This document shows positions 45,112 through 56,585 of a stretch of DNA of 64,000 bases, one piece after another (position 1 is the stretch's first letter; each line of letters begins with the position of its first letter). The DNA is taken from NCBI GenBank assembly GCA_011947345.1, contig JAAVTG010001021.1:1-64000 (forward strand), given 5' to 3'. A program made the translations under genes and the position numbers. The stretch comes from Phytophthora quininea. Taxonomy: Eukaryota > Oomycota > Peronosporomycetes > Peronosporales > Peronosporaceae. The notes beneath the pieces are model-generated. The model had not been told where the DNA came from and did not search any database. It saw only the letters and a list, made by a program, of their open reading frames with translations.

Positions 45112-45729
45112 CCGTACTGTCTTAGTCCTTGGCGACGTTTAGTCTTTGGCGACAAGCCAATCTGACCAATGACAGGGTCAAAAAATAACAGATGGAAGTC
45201 CAAAAAGGCGCGCTAATTTTAGCGATGGCAGCCGCTAATTCACACCATATCGAAACTGGAGCAACGATGGCTAGGCCGTCGCTGAAAAATGTCAAGAAGA
45301 AGCGCAAGCAATATAAGAGGGTATCTGTTCAGCATCCCCACAAACAAAACATTCTTGTTTATTTGGATGGCGGGCACACGATGGGTGAGGCGCTGCAACA
45401 TTTTTACAGCGGACTAACAGGCCAAGAGCGCCGAAGACAGCAGCAACTGCTGTCTAAGTGGTGTAGGAACAGGAAAAAATGGCCTTCTTGCGGGCGCTTC
45501 TCCTTCAACGAACATCGGCTCCGTCCAGCTCCATCCGGCTCGTGCGTCGTGAGCGCGCAGGTGGCACGTGCAGGTAGCGTGCGACCTCAGGTCGCCGACC
45601 TGACCTGTTTTCGAGCGTCTAAAAGAATGAACTAAATCGCTGTTCTGATCTCAGTAAATCTTACGATTTGTAGCATATTTCGTAACACACACAGTTTGTC
45701 CTTTGTCGCCAAGGACTAAGTCAATACGG
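45112..45729 (+). mobile_element. 618-bp pogo/Tigger-like TIR element
   Basis: Bounded by 25-bp terminal inverted repeats that match at 23 of 25 positions (45,112-45,136 and 45,705-45,729; shared core CTTAGTCCTTGGCGAC). The left flank is TA and the right flank CA, compatible with a TA target-site duplication and one later mutation. A second, shortened copy of the core lies just inside the left end (AGTCTTTGGCGAC). Inside is an ORF with homology to the N-terminal DNA-binding region of pogo-type transposases but no DDE catalytic domain, so the element is non-autonomous. Confidence 0.7.
45192..45635 (+). CDS. Truncated pogo-like transposase N-terminus
   Basis: 148-codon ORF inside the TIR element. 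A likely start is the second Met (ARPSLKNVKKKRKQYKR...), which opens a basic segment followed by a helix-turn-helix-like region (QNILVYLDGGHTMGEALQHFYSGLTGQERRR..LLSKW). It resembles the DNA-binding domain before the DDE core in Tc1/pogo or CENP-B-type transposases. The rest is short, Arg/Ser-rich and ends at 45,635 with no catalytic motifs. It could act as a repressor-like binding protein for related elements, but this is speculation. Confidence 0.45.
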   Translation: MEVQKGALILAMAAANSHHIETGATMARPSLKNVKKKRKQYKRVSVQHPHKQNILVYLDGGHTMGEALQHFYSGLTGQERRRQQQLLSKWCRNRKKWPSCGRFSFNEHRLRPAPSGSCVVSAQVARAGSVRPQVADLTCFRASKRMN

Positions 45730-45873
45730 CACACCTATAGAGATATTGTGAGTCGCATTATTTTTTTCTCGAGTACGTATTCCATTCGTCTTTCCGATAT
45801 TTCAGGGAGAGTATCAATTGACTGTTGATGCTGGTCGACCTTTTGTAGATCTCGACGTTTACAGGGGTCCCTG

Positions 45874-46979
45874 TTAACCGCGTTCACTGAGACTCGCTCT
45901 GCTCTCGGTTTTCGTGCAGATCATTACGGACATCGATGCTGGTGAAGATAGACGTCGACACAAGTGGATGATTTGGCGAAAGCTTTGCTGTAAAATACCC
46001 AGTATGATAAACGAAGGATGCGAGACAAAATTGCAGAATGTCTCACTGAGGTTTGACACATCGACAAGACCAGGGAATCTGTTATCGCACACTTAAAGTC
46101 ACAGCTTCGTCTGCCCCGTCGCGAAAATGTGGCGGCAGCAAGCAGGCCTCCTACTATGTGTCCAAGATATTGGTCACAATCCTCTTCATAGCGCGAATAT
46201 CTGTCCCGCACACCTCCAATAGACCAACCGCTGCGTAAGCAGATGCTCATCATTGATGGCCCGTCAGTACATTCGCCGGATTCAAATGTATCGGCCCCTT
46301 TTCGCACTAAATGAGTGCCATAGTTTTTCAAGATGTCTACATTTAAAGTAGTTGAGACTGAGCCATGCTAAATCGAAATATCTGATCGGAATCCGGAAAC
46401 AATTGGCTGGGTGGCAAGCGAGGGTTGCTTATAAGATTTACACCTATAACAGTTACCCAGTCTGTTGACGACTTTGAAAGAGCTTGCTTATAGATACCGA
46501 GGATCATGTTATCCTACGCAGTCTTGAATAGTCTTTGTCTTGAAAAACATTAGTCTCACACTGTCATTGTTTGCCGAGAGATGTTGCGTCTGGAGATTCC
46601 TAAGCTGTCAAAAATAAACGAGAAAATCCGCTTCACTGCGACTGAGTGTAGATTTACACAATTCTTGGTAGAGCGAGTAAGTAACTGGCTGCTCTCCCAA
46701 GGTTTGAGCAAATCCTTGCACTTCGATAACCACTCAAAATCACAGATCTGGTAATACTCACTTTGTACGTAAGAAACGTTTCAAGACACCAGGAGTGAAC
46801 TCCATGAAACTAATACCATTGGATTCGTCGAAAACTCGACCGGTGTTTGAGTATTTGTTGGCGAGCTCGTTCCTGATCCATACCTTGATTGTGTTAATGT
46901 TGCCTGTGTACTTTTTCTCATGTACCGCCTTAGCGTCAGCTACTGGAAGAGCAGTTCCTATCCCTCTCTCTATCTGCAT
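45874..46979 (-). mobile_element. Crypton-like tyrosine recombinase remnant
   Basis: Reverse-strand pieces of an oomycete Crypton-type tyrosine recombinase. The N-terminal SAM-like region lies at 46,979-46,758 (NTIKVWIRNELANKY...FTPGVLKRFL). The catalytic block lies at 46,331-46,130: HLVRKG, with the H-x-x-R spacing, then AGWS-like CLRSGWSIGGVRDRYSRYEE with the candidate nucleophile Tyr, and DQYLGHIVGGL. After a further frame change, the C-terminal helices continue to 45,874 (NRFPGLVDVSNLSETF). About 430 bp between the parts has no readable frame. The family assignment rests on resemblance to Cryptons described in oomycetes; confidence moderate. Inactive. Confidence 0.5.
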
Positions 46980-48332
46980 CTGTATCGGCCTTCTAGCACT
47001 GCTGAGAATTGAATGTACGGAAGTGACTCGACAACTGCCAGGTTTTGACCAATCAGATGGAGATTATATCATAGGTTGCTGCGCTTGCAATTTCTCGAAC
47101 AAATCCGATCCCATGGTCACCAAACTAAAATGAACTAAAGAAATTTGCGAATCCTTAAATATATAAGCTTATCTGCCTAAGTTCTGCCAAAACATTCCTT
47201 AACAAACTTACGATGAACGTGAATGCCAAGTATGTTGCATCCGAAAGATACCAATATTATAGACTTCAATCCCCGCAAGCCATCATTATACTGCCATTGA
47301 AATTTTGAGCTCACCGCCACTTATTTATCGTGTCCAATGACGGGAATACTTCCGAGCACGTCTACCACGACTGCCCTTTAGAGATATCTGAGGTTCCATC
47401 AAAAGCTGTGGATTTATTAAAATGAACGTAATGTGAATTCATTTTGCCAGGGAACGGTACAGAGTTTCCAGGAAATTGATCTTTCCTGAATTTATCAAAA
47501 CCAAAAGTGTGAAGGTCCTCCTTGCGTCAGAAAACCCCTTTCCATGATCTATCAATCTATCTACAGCGCATTAGACTTGATCAACCGACCTGATCCCAAA
47601 CAACTTCATCTCCCTCGTAATTGTATGTGAACAGCGCAGTCAGCGATGATAGAAGGTAAATTTGCTCCGATGTGTTACACCCCAAAATGATAATACATAT
47701 TCTCGGCGAACGAAATTCGGAAAAGGTATCGCAAATAATGTCCATGTGGTAAGATGAGTTAATAAGCAGCCATGCACAGAAATTCCCAAAACAAGAATAC
47801 AATGTACCTTAGAACCGAAGACCAAGTCCACTGATAGCATTCATAATATAGCGTACCGTAGTACATGTAAACAGACGGGTATTTAGTTTGAAACAAACGT
47901 CTTTTGGAGTACCCTACGCGATGATTGCATGCATCTACGAAATCGCTCGAATATGCATGCCATGGTACCTTCAAACAGGTTTGTTCGAAATGAAAGTATG
48001 TTCAGCGTTCGTTGTTTACTTTAAGCTTTCCGGCGCACAACTTATCGAATTTCAATTTCCTGCTGTTTCTTTGTGTGCCGTTGGTGCATTCTGTCGGCAC
48101 CACAACGGTGCTGATAATGCAGAGTGTGTTCCGTTACCGTATGCAAATATCGTTGCGATCTTCCAGCATGGTTATCAATTGCGCGACGTGCGTTTCAACA
48201 ACTCAACGTTTAAACTTCAATTTCCTGTCCAAAACAAAATCCAAAGGTTAGACCCACCCCCAAAATACAAAATCGTATCTACAGCTACGCACCTATTCTC
48301 TGCATACACCAACTCCATAACTACACTCCTTT
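46980..48332. other. AT-rich intergenic region
   Basis: No supportable gene. It borders the 3' end of the E(z) gene. Confidence 0.4.
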
Positions 48333-51300
48333 TTAATGCTCATCCTTCTTCACCTCTTTCTTCTTTGGATTGTGCCGCGTAGACCCTTTAATGCGAATCT
48401 GACTCCAATCCGGCGCAGTCTCTCCGTGATAACCATAGTTGAAAAACAGTTCTTCGCCCTTCTCAATATCTTGCTGAGCCCAGATGGAAATCCGGTGCTC
48501 GCCGCCCACCGTCAGCACTTTGCCCTTGCATTTCTGCCCCACAGCCGAGTGGTTCGCGAATTTGCTTTTGTTTCCGATGCGAATTGCGTCAACCACCGTG
48601 TCGTCGTCGGCATCAAACAAAAAGCTGATCGTCATCTTGTCGTAAATGCTGCCGCGGCGTTCTGCCTCGTCTTGTGATAGAAGTGCGCCATGGTACTCAT
48701 AGATAAACTCACCGCGTTTGATGGGCTCCAGAGCAAAGGCGCCCCAGCCGTGGGTGGTCGAATATGCGACGCCAACTTTCTTGTGTAGGCCACGCAAGAT
48801 ATTCACGTTACAACAAATGCCTAAATCCAAAGCAGACATATTCCTGCGCTTCTCGTCGAAGATTAGTGCCGGGACTTCGCTAGCACCGCAGGTGAAGCAC
48901 AAGTCCGGGTCACATTCACGAGCAGCCACGAAGCAAGGGCATGCCTTGGTCCTGCAGTTGCCCAAACTGCATCTGCATCCCGGAAATCTGCATAATAAAT
49001 CAAACTGGTCAGCATTTCTGCAACGATTCCAACAAACACAGAGCAAATAACAAACCGGTTGGGGCAATCGCGGGGACAGGAACACGCTTTCCCGCAAGTG
49101 TGGTCGCGCGACATGCACGAGCATTCCATCGTGTTACAAACACCGCTGTGGTCGCAGGGCTCGTACTCGTGGTTGGTTCCTTTTTCTTTCATCCGATTGT
49201 TTCGCGTCCTGTTGAGCAAGATGCGGTTATTGCTGTTGCGCGACGTGTGCGTCCTGTTCCGCTTGCGGCCATTATTCTTCGAGTGGGCATCAGGGGACAG
49301 TACCATGTCATCCATGGAGCTGGTCCGAATAGGCTTGGTTTCTCTTTCCGACTCCAAGAACGCCGCTACTTCCTTGCAGGTTGTCGACTTCACCATACCA
49401 AAGATTAGGCATGGGTTGTCACCGATAATAGTGTGAAGCTTTCTCAAAAGAACTAGCTCTGTGTCGCTTAGTACTTTCACTACTTCCCGTGTGGTCTCGT
49501 CAGATACTTCGGCAGTGGCTGCCTTGCTGCACTCGCCCGAACATTTCTCGTCAGCTGAAAGAGATTTTTTAACCGCTGCTTTCACCCAAGCGTGATGGGA
49601 ATCGTCAAGATACTCGGATGCATCAACTACCTTCGGGTATTTCACACGATGTGTTTGAGATGATTTCCTTCGGGACGGACGTGCAACTTGTTTTTCAAAC
49701 TTCGGCTCGCCAGGGTACTAATTCTCGTCGCAGAGCGCGACGATCGCCGAGTTTCATGTGCTGTGCCAGTTGCTGACGCATCATCTTCAGCCGTGTCGTA
49801 ACAAGTCTCGCTAGATCCACGACTCGCAGCAACGTCTTCATCAGTGTGTACGCCGTCGCTGTGGCCGTGGAAATCGTCGAGTTTGTTATTTTCATCGGTG
49901 CTAACACTGCTGTTATCCAACGGTGTACTTCCAGCAGGACTTTTGCTCTCCGGAGTTTTATCTGACGAATCTGCATCATCTTGGTCTTCTGCAGCAGCGA
50001 GTGCCACCGGAGACAAAAGAAGAGGAGGATTGGTTGGATCAACTCGATGCGAAGGCAGCGGATGCTGAATACCATGTTCAACGCAATGGTACACGTAGCA
50101 CATGCGGCAAAACATGTCGCGATACGTAACGAGCAATTCCTTGTAGTCTTTGGTCGGGCGCAGACCCAGACCGTAGCCACGGTTGGCATGGCATCTCGCG
50201 AGGTTGGAATCAAAATACGTCGGTGGAGAAGCAAACCGCTCCGCTAATGTCCCTTTGGAACTATTCTGACCAGCTAGCAGTGGCTCTAGCGTAGCAACTT
50301 TTGCCAGCGGGAACTGTGCCGACTTCTTCGCGATTAGTTCCTTCGCTTCCTTAATGCGCCGGGCAGCAAGTCGCACAGATTCATCCAGTTTCTTGATCTC
50401 ACTGTAATCGGAATACGCTTGCGCAAAACCAGGCACTTTCTTGAGCGCAGCAAATACTTGCTCAGATGTCCCGCATTCACGAAGCACAAGTCGTAACAAG
50501 TACTCGTTCACTTCGCCATCTAATCCACTCGACATTCGCGATTCCTTGGCCCCAATAGCATCATACCATTCGACACCGATATCTCCTCCATCATCATCGT
50601 CGTCAAAATACGGTTTATATCGCATAATCGGGTCGTCTTCCACGCGAAAGTTGGCTTTCAAACCAATAAAAGCCGTGGAGCTGCTCAATGGGCGGATTGC
50701 AGGGAGCTGGTTAACATTCACGCCAGCAAATAGACGCTCTTTGACCGCAATCGTCTCGCCCCACACATTTGTGTAACCTAGAGATGCTGATTGAGTTACT
50801 TTTTCCTGTTTCATTTGATTCAGCAGTGACTTGTCAAGTGCCGGCACCTTGCCCAGATGCTTCCAGTTCACTAGAACGTACGCAAATGTCAACCCCGACA
50901 CGGTCAATAATAAGAACAATAAAACACACGCAGCATAACTCACATGTTGGCAATCTCCGCTGTGTTTCATGCGCTTCCAGATACGCTTTCGTTTTAGCCC
51001 GTCCCTCAGCAATAACAGCGGCTGTTTTCTTCAGGTGACAAGCTCGGAGTCGAGGGAGCTCACGCTGAATAATATCTGCCACTCGGTTGTCCATGTCTTC
51101 CTGGGTGACGACTTGCTCGGTTGTGTCGCTTATCAGCTCAGACGTCATGAACTGCATCGGTTTGCCGAACTGTGGCAGAATCTTGCACTTGCTTCTCAGG
51201 TCTCCATCCTTGTCTGCTTTTGTCATCACCACCAGAAAAATAATTAACATCAGGAGCAGCGCAAAGAGCATAACGAAGTCAACGCGTACCGTAAGCCAGC

Positions 51301-52727
51301 AGAGGTTGATCACATTCCGAGTGAAATGGGAGTGTAACCCCAGCATCAACAGACAAAACGCTAGGAGGTGCCACTTCGACGCACACATTTCGCCACATGA
51401 TGGTCGGCATCACAGTCGTTGATGCGTCCCTCTGTTCGGGCAGCGGGATTGTGCTGGCCTGCATCTGGGATGGGGTTTGAGTTCTGGATTTGGACGACGA
51501 GCGCTGAGAAGCACTATGACGCTTTTTACTGGCGGCTTTTGAAGATTTCTTCAACGGCACTTTTTCTTGCTGGTTTTATTCCCGCCACCGGTTTTCGTCT
51601 CACTTACTGACGAGGAAACTTCTTGTTTTGGTGGCTCGACAGTTTGTTTCGGCTCCGAAGGCATATACTCATCATCACTTTCTTCCTGGAATTCCACGCT
51701 CAAGCTAGAGGCCTCCGACAGCAGCTCTGGCCTAGGTGAACGCTTAGGTTCCGGTTCGTGCCCATCAATATCATCGCCGGTCTCATCTCCACTCGATTCC
51801 GACGTTGACCACGTTGTGCCATCAATAACATCGTTAGCATGCGGATTCCCAAACGAAAAGAGCGACTTTTGAGCCCCTTCTTGGTCTTCGTCTTGTTCGG
51901 AGATGCGCCATTTCGATCGCCATCTTTCTTTCGTAGACGTGCTAATTCCCTCTCCTGAGCAACCACATCCCTGAGTGACATTGGCTTCGCACGAGCTCCC
52001 CAGTGAGAGACGTGCGATCCTCATCAACACTCGAACTTGACGAAGAGTCGTCGCTAGCAGCAGGGAAGTCAAAATCAAATGGCGACGGAGATGCGGTTTT
52101 CTTCAGCACTGCGCTCTTCGAATGCGGCGTTCCATGGTCCTTTAAGTTTGTATCGCTGACCTTCCTTTTCATTGCCGGTTGGCGAGTAATATTGCGAGCT
52201 GGGGGTTTCGTTTTGCGAGGAGAGGTCTTCCGATGCGCCTGAGCCTGCAATCTTTCAAGCTCTCGCTGCTGAGCCTGCAGCTCACTGAAAGACAGCGCGT
52301 CCGAGAACATTCGTCCATCTCGACGCGAGAAACGACGCGGCATTGCGTCGTCCGCATCGTCTTCGTCAGAGTGTTCGCTTGCGTCTGACTGGTCCACAGA
52401 CGGCTTCCTCTTCTGCTTCATGTTTTTCTTAGCAGGAGCCACGGGCTCGGGCTTCTTGGGCTCGTCACTGTCCTCCAGTTCATCAGTAGACTCCATGTCG
52501 TCGTTGGACGAGTTCCTGGAGCTCGCAGCTTTGTCGGTTGCTGGAGAGAACGAGAACTTGGTGGTAACTGGAGGAGCCACGCGAGGCTTCTTGGCTTGGC
52601 TGGGGCGGACATCCGAGTCCGAGTCGGACGAGCTGAACTGTAGCGGGGCGTTTCTCCCGCCGCCAACGACCGGAGTCGCCTCCTCCTCGTCGCTGGAGTC
52701 CACCACAATCACCGCGTTGGCAGACAT
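48333..52727 (-). CDS. EZH: E(z)/EZH histone H3K27 methyltransferase
   Basis: Catalytic subunit of Polycomb repressive complex 2. On the minus strand, from the ATG at 52,727: a long Ser/Asp/Lys-rich N-terminal region (to about 51,430) crossing three frame changes; EZH N-terminal blocks (RNVCVEVAPP; TSELISDTTEQ..), interrupted by introns at about 51289-51214 and 50943-50871; SANT-type helices (EVNEYLLRLVLRECG...EQVFAALKKVPG); CYVYHCVEHGI; a linker with one frameshift at about 49,645; the CXC Cys-rich domain (CNTMECSCMSRDHTCGKACSCPRDC), split by a 68-bp intron (49055-48988); and the SET domain (KVGVAYSTTHGWGAFALEPI, FANHSAV, GEELFFNYGY) to the stop at 48,333. All shifts equal one missing base. 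Catalytic residues of SET are present. About 1,280 residues in total, longer than animal EZH (about 750). Confidence 0.88.
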
Positions 52728-53361
52728 GGCTGCACGAAATAATTACAGAGGAATTGCGTTAGATTTAGAGCATTATGGGAGGCTGCGGGAGGCGCCAGAA
52801 GCAACTCAAGACACAGAAGATGGAGTGGGGATGTCTATGGCGATGGATCGCGAGCAAATGCACACGGTACAAGCAGTGGAAGCGCTTACCTGGAAGTCTC
52901 TTCCGTCAGCCCTTCGTTGGCTCCCGCTAAAAAGTGAGCCGTGCAAAATTAGGGAGATTAGAATTCGAGGGTGTTGAAAACGTTATTTGAGGATGCTGGG
53001 GCAAAACACAGAATCGTATGAAGAGCTTCATTACGAGGAACGGTTCGGTCGTCGAAGAACTCACAACAAAGGCGTTATCACTAGGGGACACACCAACCAC
53101 TAGCATGATTTTCAGTGAAAGCAAACATCTTCTCCTTCGCCAGGTTCTGTGTCATCAAGCTTGTGGCCGTCGGGATTCACGTGAAAGTTAACTGATGATG
53201 GGAAAGAAGACCGACGCGGTCGAATTGCCTATTTTCGCGAAAAAATAAATGGATTTTTTTGCGTGCGGATTGTTGTATTTGAGGTTTAGCCTCATTCAAT
53301 ATGGGGTAAATTATGGGTCAAGAAAAGGGTCGATAGATACGTTGAGAAAGAAGCAAATGCT
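52728..53361. promoter_or_regulatory. Divergent promoter region, EZH and golgin-84
   Basis: Intergenic stretch of 634 bp between divergent ATGs. No ORF with motifs; AT-rich run at about 53,225-53,290. It must contain both promoters. Confidence 0.4.
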
Positions 53362-55345
53362 ATGAACTGGGTGAGCTCTTCGCTCGAGCTCGCGGGCTCC
53401 TTGCTGCAGTCCGTGGACCAGCAGGCCGCACTCACACTCGCCGGTACGAAATGCAGTCTCCTCTCTCCGTGCTCAGCCAAAATGACCTCTCTCTATCGTC
53501 TACAGGAGCCGAAGACGAAGAAGATGTGGAGCTCTCGTCGTCTACCAGCGTTCGACTGAGCCAAACGTCGGACAGAAGCTCGCTATCGACGACAAATGAC
53601 GAGCCCGAAGACTCCGTGAGTGAAGACGGTTCAGCTACCAAGGCGGAGAGCGTGTCGAGCGTCGACTCGAGTCCTGCGAAGCCTCCAATCCGTGCCAAGA
53701 TGACGCCACCTCCCTCTGGGTCGGGAAACAAGCTCTCTGGCTTTGTGAACGCCATCTCCACACAGCTGGAGAACGTCTCCTCGGGAATAGGAGGCGACCC
53801 TCCTCTTAGCAGCAGTGGATCGCAGGCGTCCACGGAGGAGGAGTGCGCTCGACTGCAGAAGGAACTGGCTCGTATCAAGACAGAGCTGCGGACGAAAGAG
53901 AAACAATTGGCCGGTACCCAAAGAGCATGCAAGTATGCGAGGAAGAGCTGGTAGCACTGGAGCAAGAATGTAAGGAGAAGATTGAGCAGGTTCAGCACGA
54001 GGTAAGTGGGCGAAATATCTTGGACTTAAAGGTAGTTTACTTATATTATTGCTTGCAGATGGCTGTGATGCAACAAGACAAGAACTCGGACGAGCAGAAT
54101 TTCATGCAAGCGCTGGAGATGAAGGACAAACAGGCGCGCGCCATGAAGACCGACTTGGATGCGCTGGTGGAGGCTAGACAGCAAAACGCCGCCGAGATTG
54201 CTTCGCTAAAGGCTGAATTGGCAAAGACGGTCGAGGCGAAAGACACACTGTGGTCGTCAGCAGCTTCAGCTAGCAATGAGTCGAAGCAACTGATTCAGTC
54301 GCTTCGGGCAGAATTACAGGACACGCTGACAGCGATGAACAACTTGAAGCGCGAGAATGCCGACTCGAAAGTAGCGATGTTTTCCCGACAGTCGCAGCTC
54401 GAAAGTACCAACACCGAGCTGGTGAACAATGTGGCCGAATTGGAGCGCGAACTTGCGAAAGCAAAGGAGAGTGCTTCAGCAACGCAGAGTAGCTCTGCTG
54501 GTGGCGTTGGCGCGAATGCTGATCTAGGAGCCCAATTTGGAGCAAGCACAGGCTTTGCGTCGGTGAACGACGAGTACCGACGGGTGCAACAGACGCTGGT
54601 GCTTACGAAGAAATCCCTACACGACGAAACGCGAAAGAGTGAGGTTCAAAAGCAAGAAAATATTGCGTTGCGAGAGGAGCTTTGTCGGCTGAAACAAGCG
54701 CTGGAAACTGCTCAAGCAAATGCTGCAACTCAGCTCCAGGCCGCGGTCGACGAGAACGCGAAACTAAAGGATCAAGTGAAGCAGCTATCGGCGCATTCAA
54801 ACGCGACAGCAGCTGCCAATGGCGAGCTGCGTATCCAGCGACTGACAAATCGGCTGATCGAGAAGCAGGAGACAATTGACGCATTGCGTAACCGCGTGAC
54901 GACGATGGATGTTCGTCTACAGGACTCGCAGTTGCGAGCTCAGCGTGCCGAGGAGAAGCTTGCACGGATGGAGCAAAATGGCGGCATCGACGACATGGAG
55001 ATGGCGACTCCAGTCGGCAAGCCCAAAATGAGAGGCGGCGTCCGTTCTCGACCCAACCGCATGGCACACGCGATCTCGCGCGTAGCCCCCGTCGTCGAGC
55101 GCAGTCACCACGTTCTTGCTGCGCTGGACGTGCTGGATCGCTGGCTGCTGTTCCTGGGGCGAGTATTTTTGCAAGCTCCGTTTGCTCGCCTGGGCATGCT
55201 CTGCTACCTCGTGCTGATCCACTTTTGGGTGTTCATGATTCTGAGTTTCCACACGAGCCATCTCACGGAAGAGATGCAGCTCGCCGAAGCTGCAGAGGGT
55301 GCCGTCGTCGAGCCTGGGGAAGACTTGATTCCAGGAGCTCATTAA
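53362..55345 (+). CDS. Golgin-84-like Golgi coiled-coil tether
   Basis: Three exons: 53362-53443, 53506-54001, 54059-55345. Golgin-84 (GOLGA5) is a Golgi-membrane coiled-coil protein that tethers COPI vesicles. The N-terminus (MNWVSSSLELAGSLLQSVDQQA) matches the conserved amphipathic start of golgin-84. A Ser-rich region follows, then 400 residues of coiled coil rich in Leu/Glu/Lys/Ala, and near the C-terminus a single membrane anchor (LGMLCYLVLIHFWVFMILSF) preceded by an Arg-rich ALDRWLLFLGR segment, as in the family's tail-anchored end. A single frameshift (one missing base) lies at about 53,925 in exon 2 (...LAGTQ / QVCEEELVALEQE). About 620 residues. The homology call rests on both termini. 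Confidence 0.8.
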
Positions 55346-55558
55346 GTAAATCTGTTGAAGCCGGAATGACAGGCGTGCCAAAAGCTGTAGTTTGTGACGG
55401 AGCCAGCGTGCGGTACCACATTTCGTATCACCGATCCGTTGCGTTATCTTGCTTTCAGTATGGGTTCTTGAGCCTGTACATTCACGTGGCAGTAGTCAGC
55501 GCGTCAATCGTCAGCCAGTCTCCGATCAGCTTCCGACTCGCACGGGCCACTCCGAACC
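55346..55558. other. Short intergenic gap
   Basis: Nothing recognised; upstream sequence of the next gene. Confidence 0.3.
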
Positions 55559-56461
55559 ATGAGCCCGACGCCCAACGCGCCCGTGTCCACCGCCAGCGAG
55601 GGCGCCCCCAGCGTGAGCTCCGTGTGCTACGAGTCGAGCGCCTCGGACGCCGAGGTGGCGTGGCTGCGGCGCTGCCTGCCCATCTTCGTGCAGCCAGATG
55701 TGGACATCAAGAACCGCAACGACCTGGTGAAAATCTTCTTCCGCTTCGAGCGCGACGACCAGTCGGGCCGGCTTATCTGCCGACTATGCGTCGTGTTCGC
55801 GGGCGAGTCGAGCTACAACCGCGTGCGGGAGGAGATCGAGAACACGCTGGCCACGCTCTGCTACCGCACCTTTAACCGGCGGACGTACAAGCGCACAGCT
55901 GATATCAACTACATGGAGTTCCGGTGCGTTCTACGCCGTATTAACCTCGGTAGACTATTGCTAATTAGTTGTATGCTTTGCTGCAGGAACGTTAATTTGG
56001 ACCCCAATGCTGCTTTGCCATGGGCGACGATCTACTCGCAGGACCACGGCGGCTCGCAGCAGTGGGCGCAGGGCGAGAAGCGCAACGTCGGCAGCTGGTT
56101 CTCGCTCATGCACCACTACTGCGAGGAAGTTCCGTACGTGGACTGGAAAATTCATCCACAGACTCACCGCCCATACATCTACCTCAACACCTGCAATCAC
56201 ATGATCGGGCAGCAGGACAATAACCCTCAACTCAGCAAGTTCAACTGGATCGACTACCCGTTCCAACATGGCGACGGTGACGACGCCTTCCGCTACGTCG
56301 TGGACCATGTACCGACCAAGTTCAATCTCTACTCGTACGTCTGCTTCTGGAGGGCACGTAACGGCGGTGGATGGTTCGACCGCCACCCAGGAGGCAAGAC
56401 GATCTCGCGGGACGGCAAGTCGATCTTCATCAAGTACCCACCATCGGCTTCTGGGATCTAG
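55559..56461 (+). CDS. Unknown conserved protein, two exons
   Basis: Exons 55559-55923 and 55987-56461. The 63-bp intron (CG|GTGCG ... CTGCAG) is a multiple of three without a stop, so retention would insert 21 residues; the spliced product is 279 residues. The N-terminus is Ser/Ala/Pro-rich. The remaining sequence is rich in aromatic and Asn residues (LMHHYCEEVPYVDWKIHPQTHRPYIYLNTCNHMIG, NLYSYVCFWRARNGGGWFD). I do not recognise a family. Composition and codon use look coding. A cytosolic protein is likely because no signal peptide or membrane helix is seen. Confidence 0.75.
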   Translation: MSPTPNAPVSTASEGAPSVSSVCYESSASDAEVAWLRRCLPIFVQPDVDIKNRNDLVKIFFRFERDDQSGRLICRLCVVFAGESSYNRVREEIENTLATLCYRTFNRRTYKRTADINYMEFRCVLRRINLGRLLLISCMLCCRNVNLDPNAALPWATIYSQDHGGSQQWAQGEKRNVGSWFSLMHHYCEEVPYVDWKIHPQTHRPYIYLNTCNHMIGQQDNNPQLSKFNWIDYPFQHGDGDDAFRYVVDHVPTKFNLYSYVCFWRARNGGGWFDRHPGGKTISRDGKSIFIKYPPSASGI

Positions 56462-56585
56462 GGATATTGCACACACACACCGCTCATCGGTATGCGGGGA
56501 GTACATTAATGTAGCGAAAACAAAAAGAAATAGTAGTAGATGCATTTTGCCAACATCAAGATGAAATTCACGGCAATTGACGACA

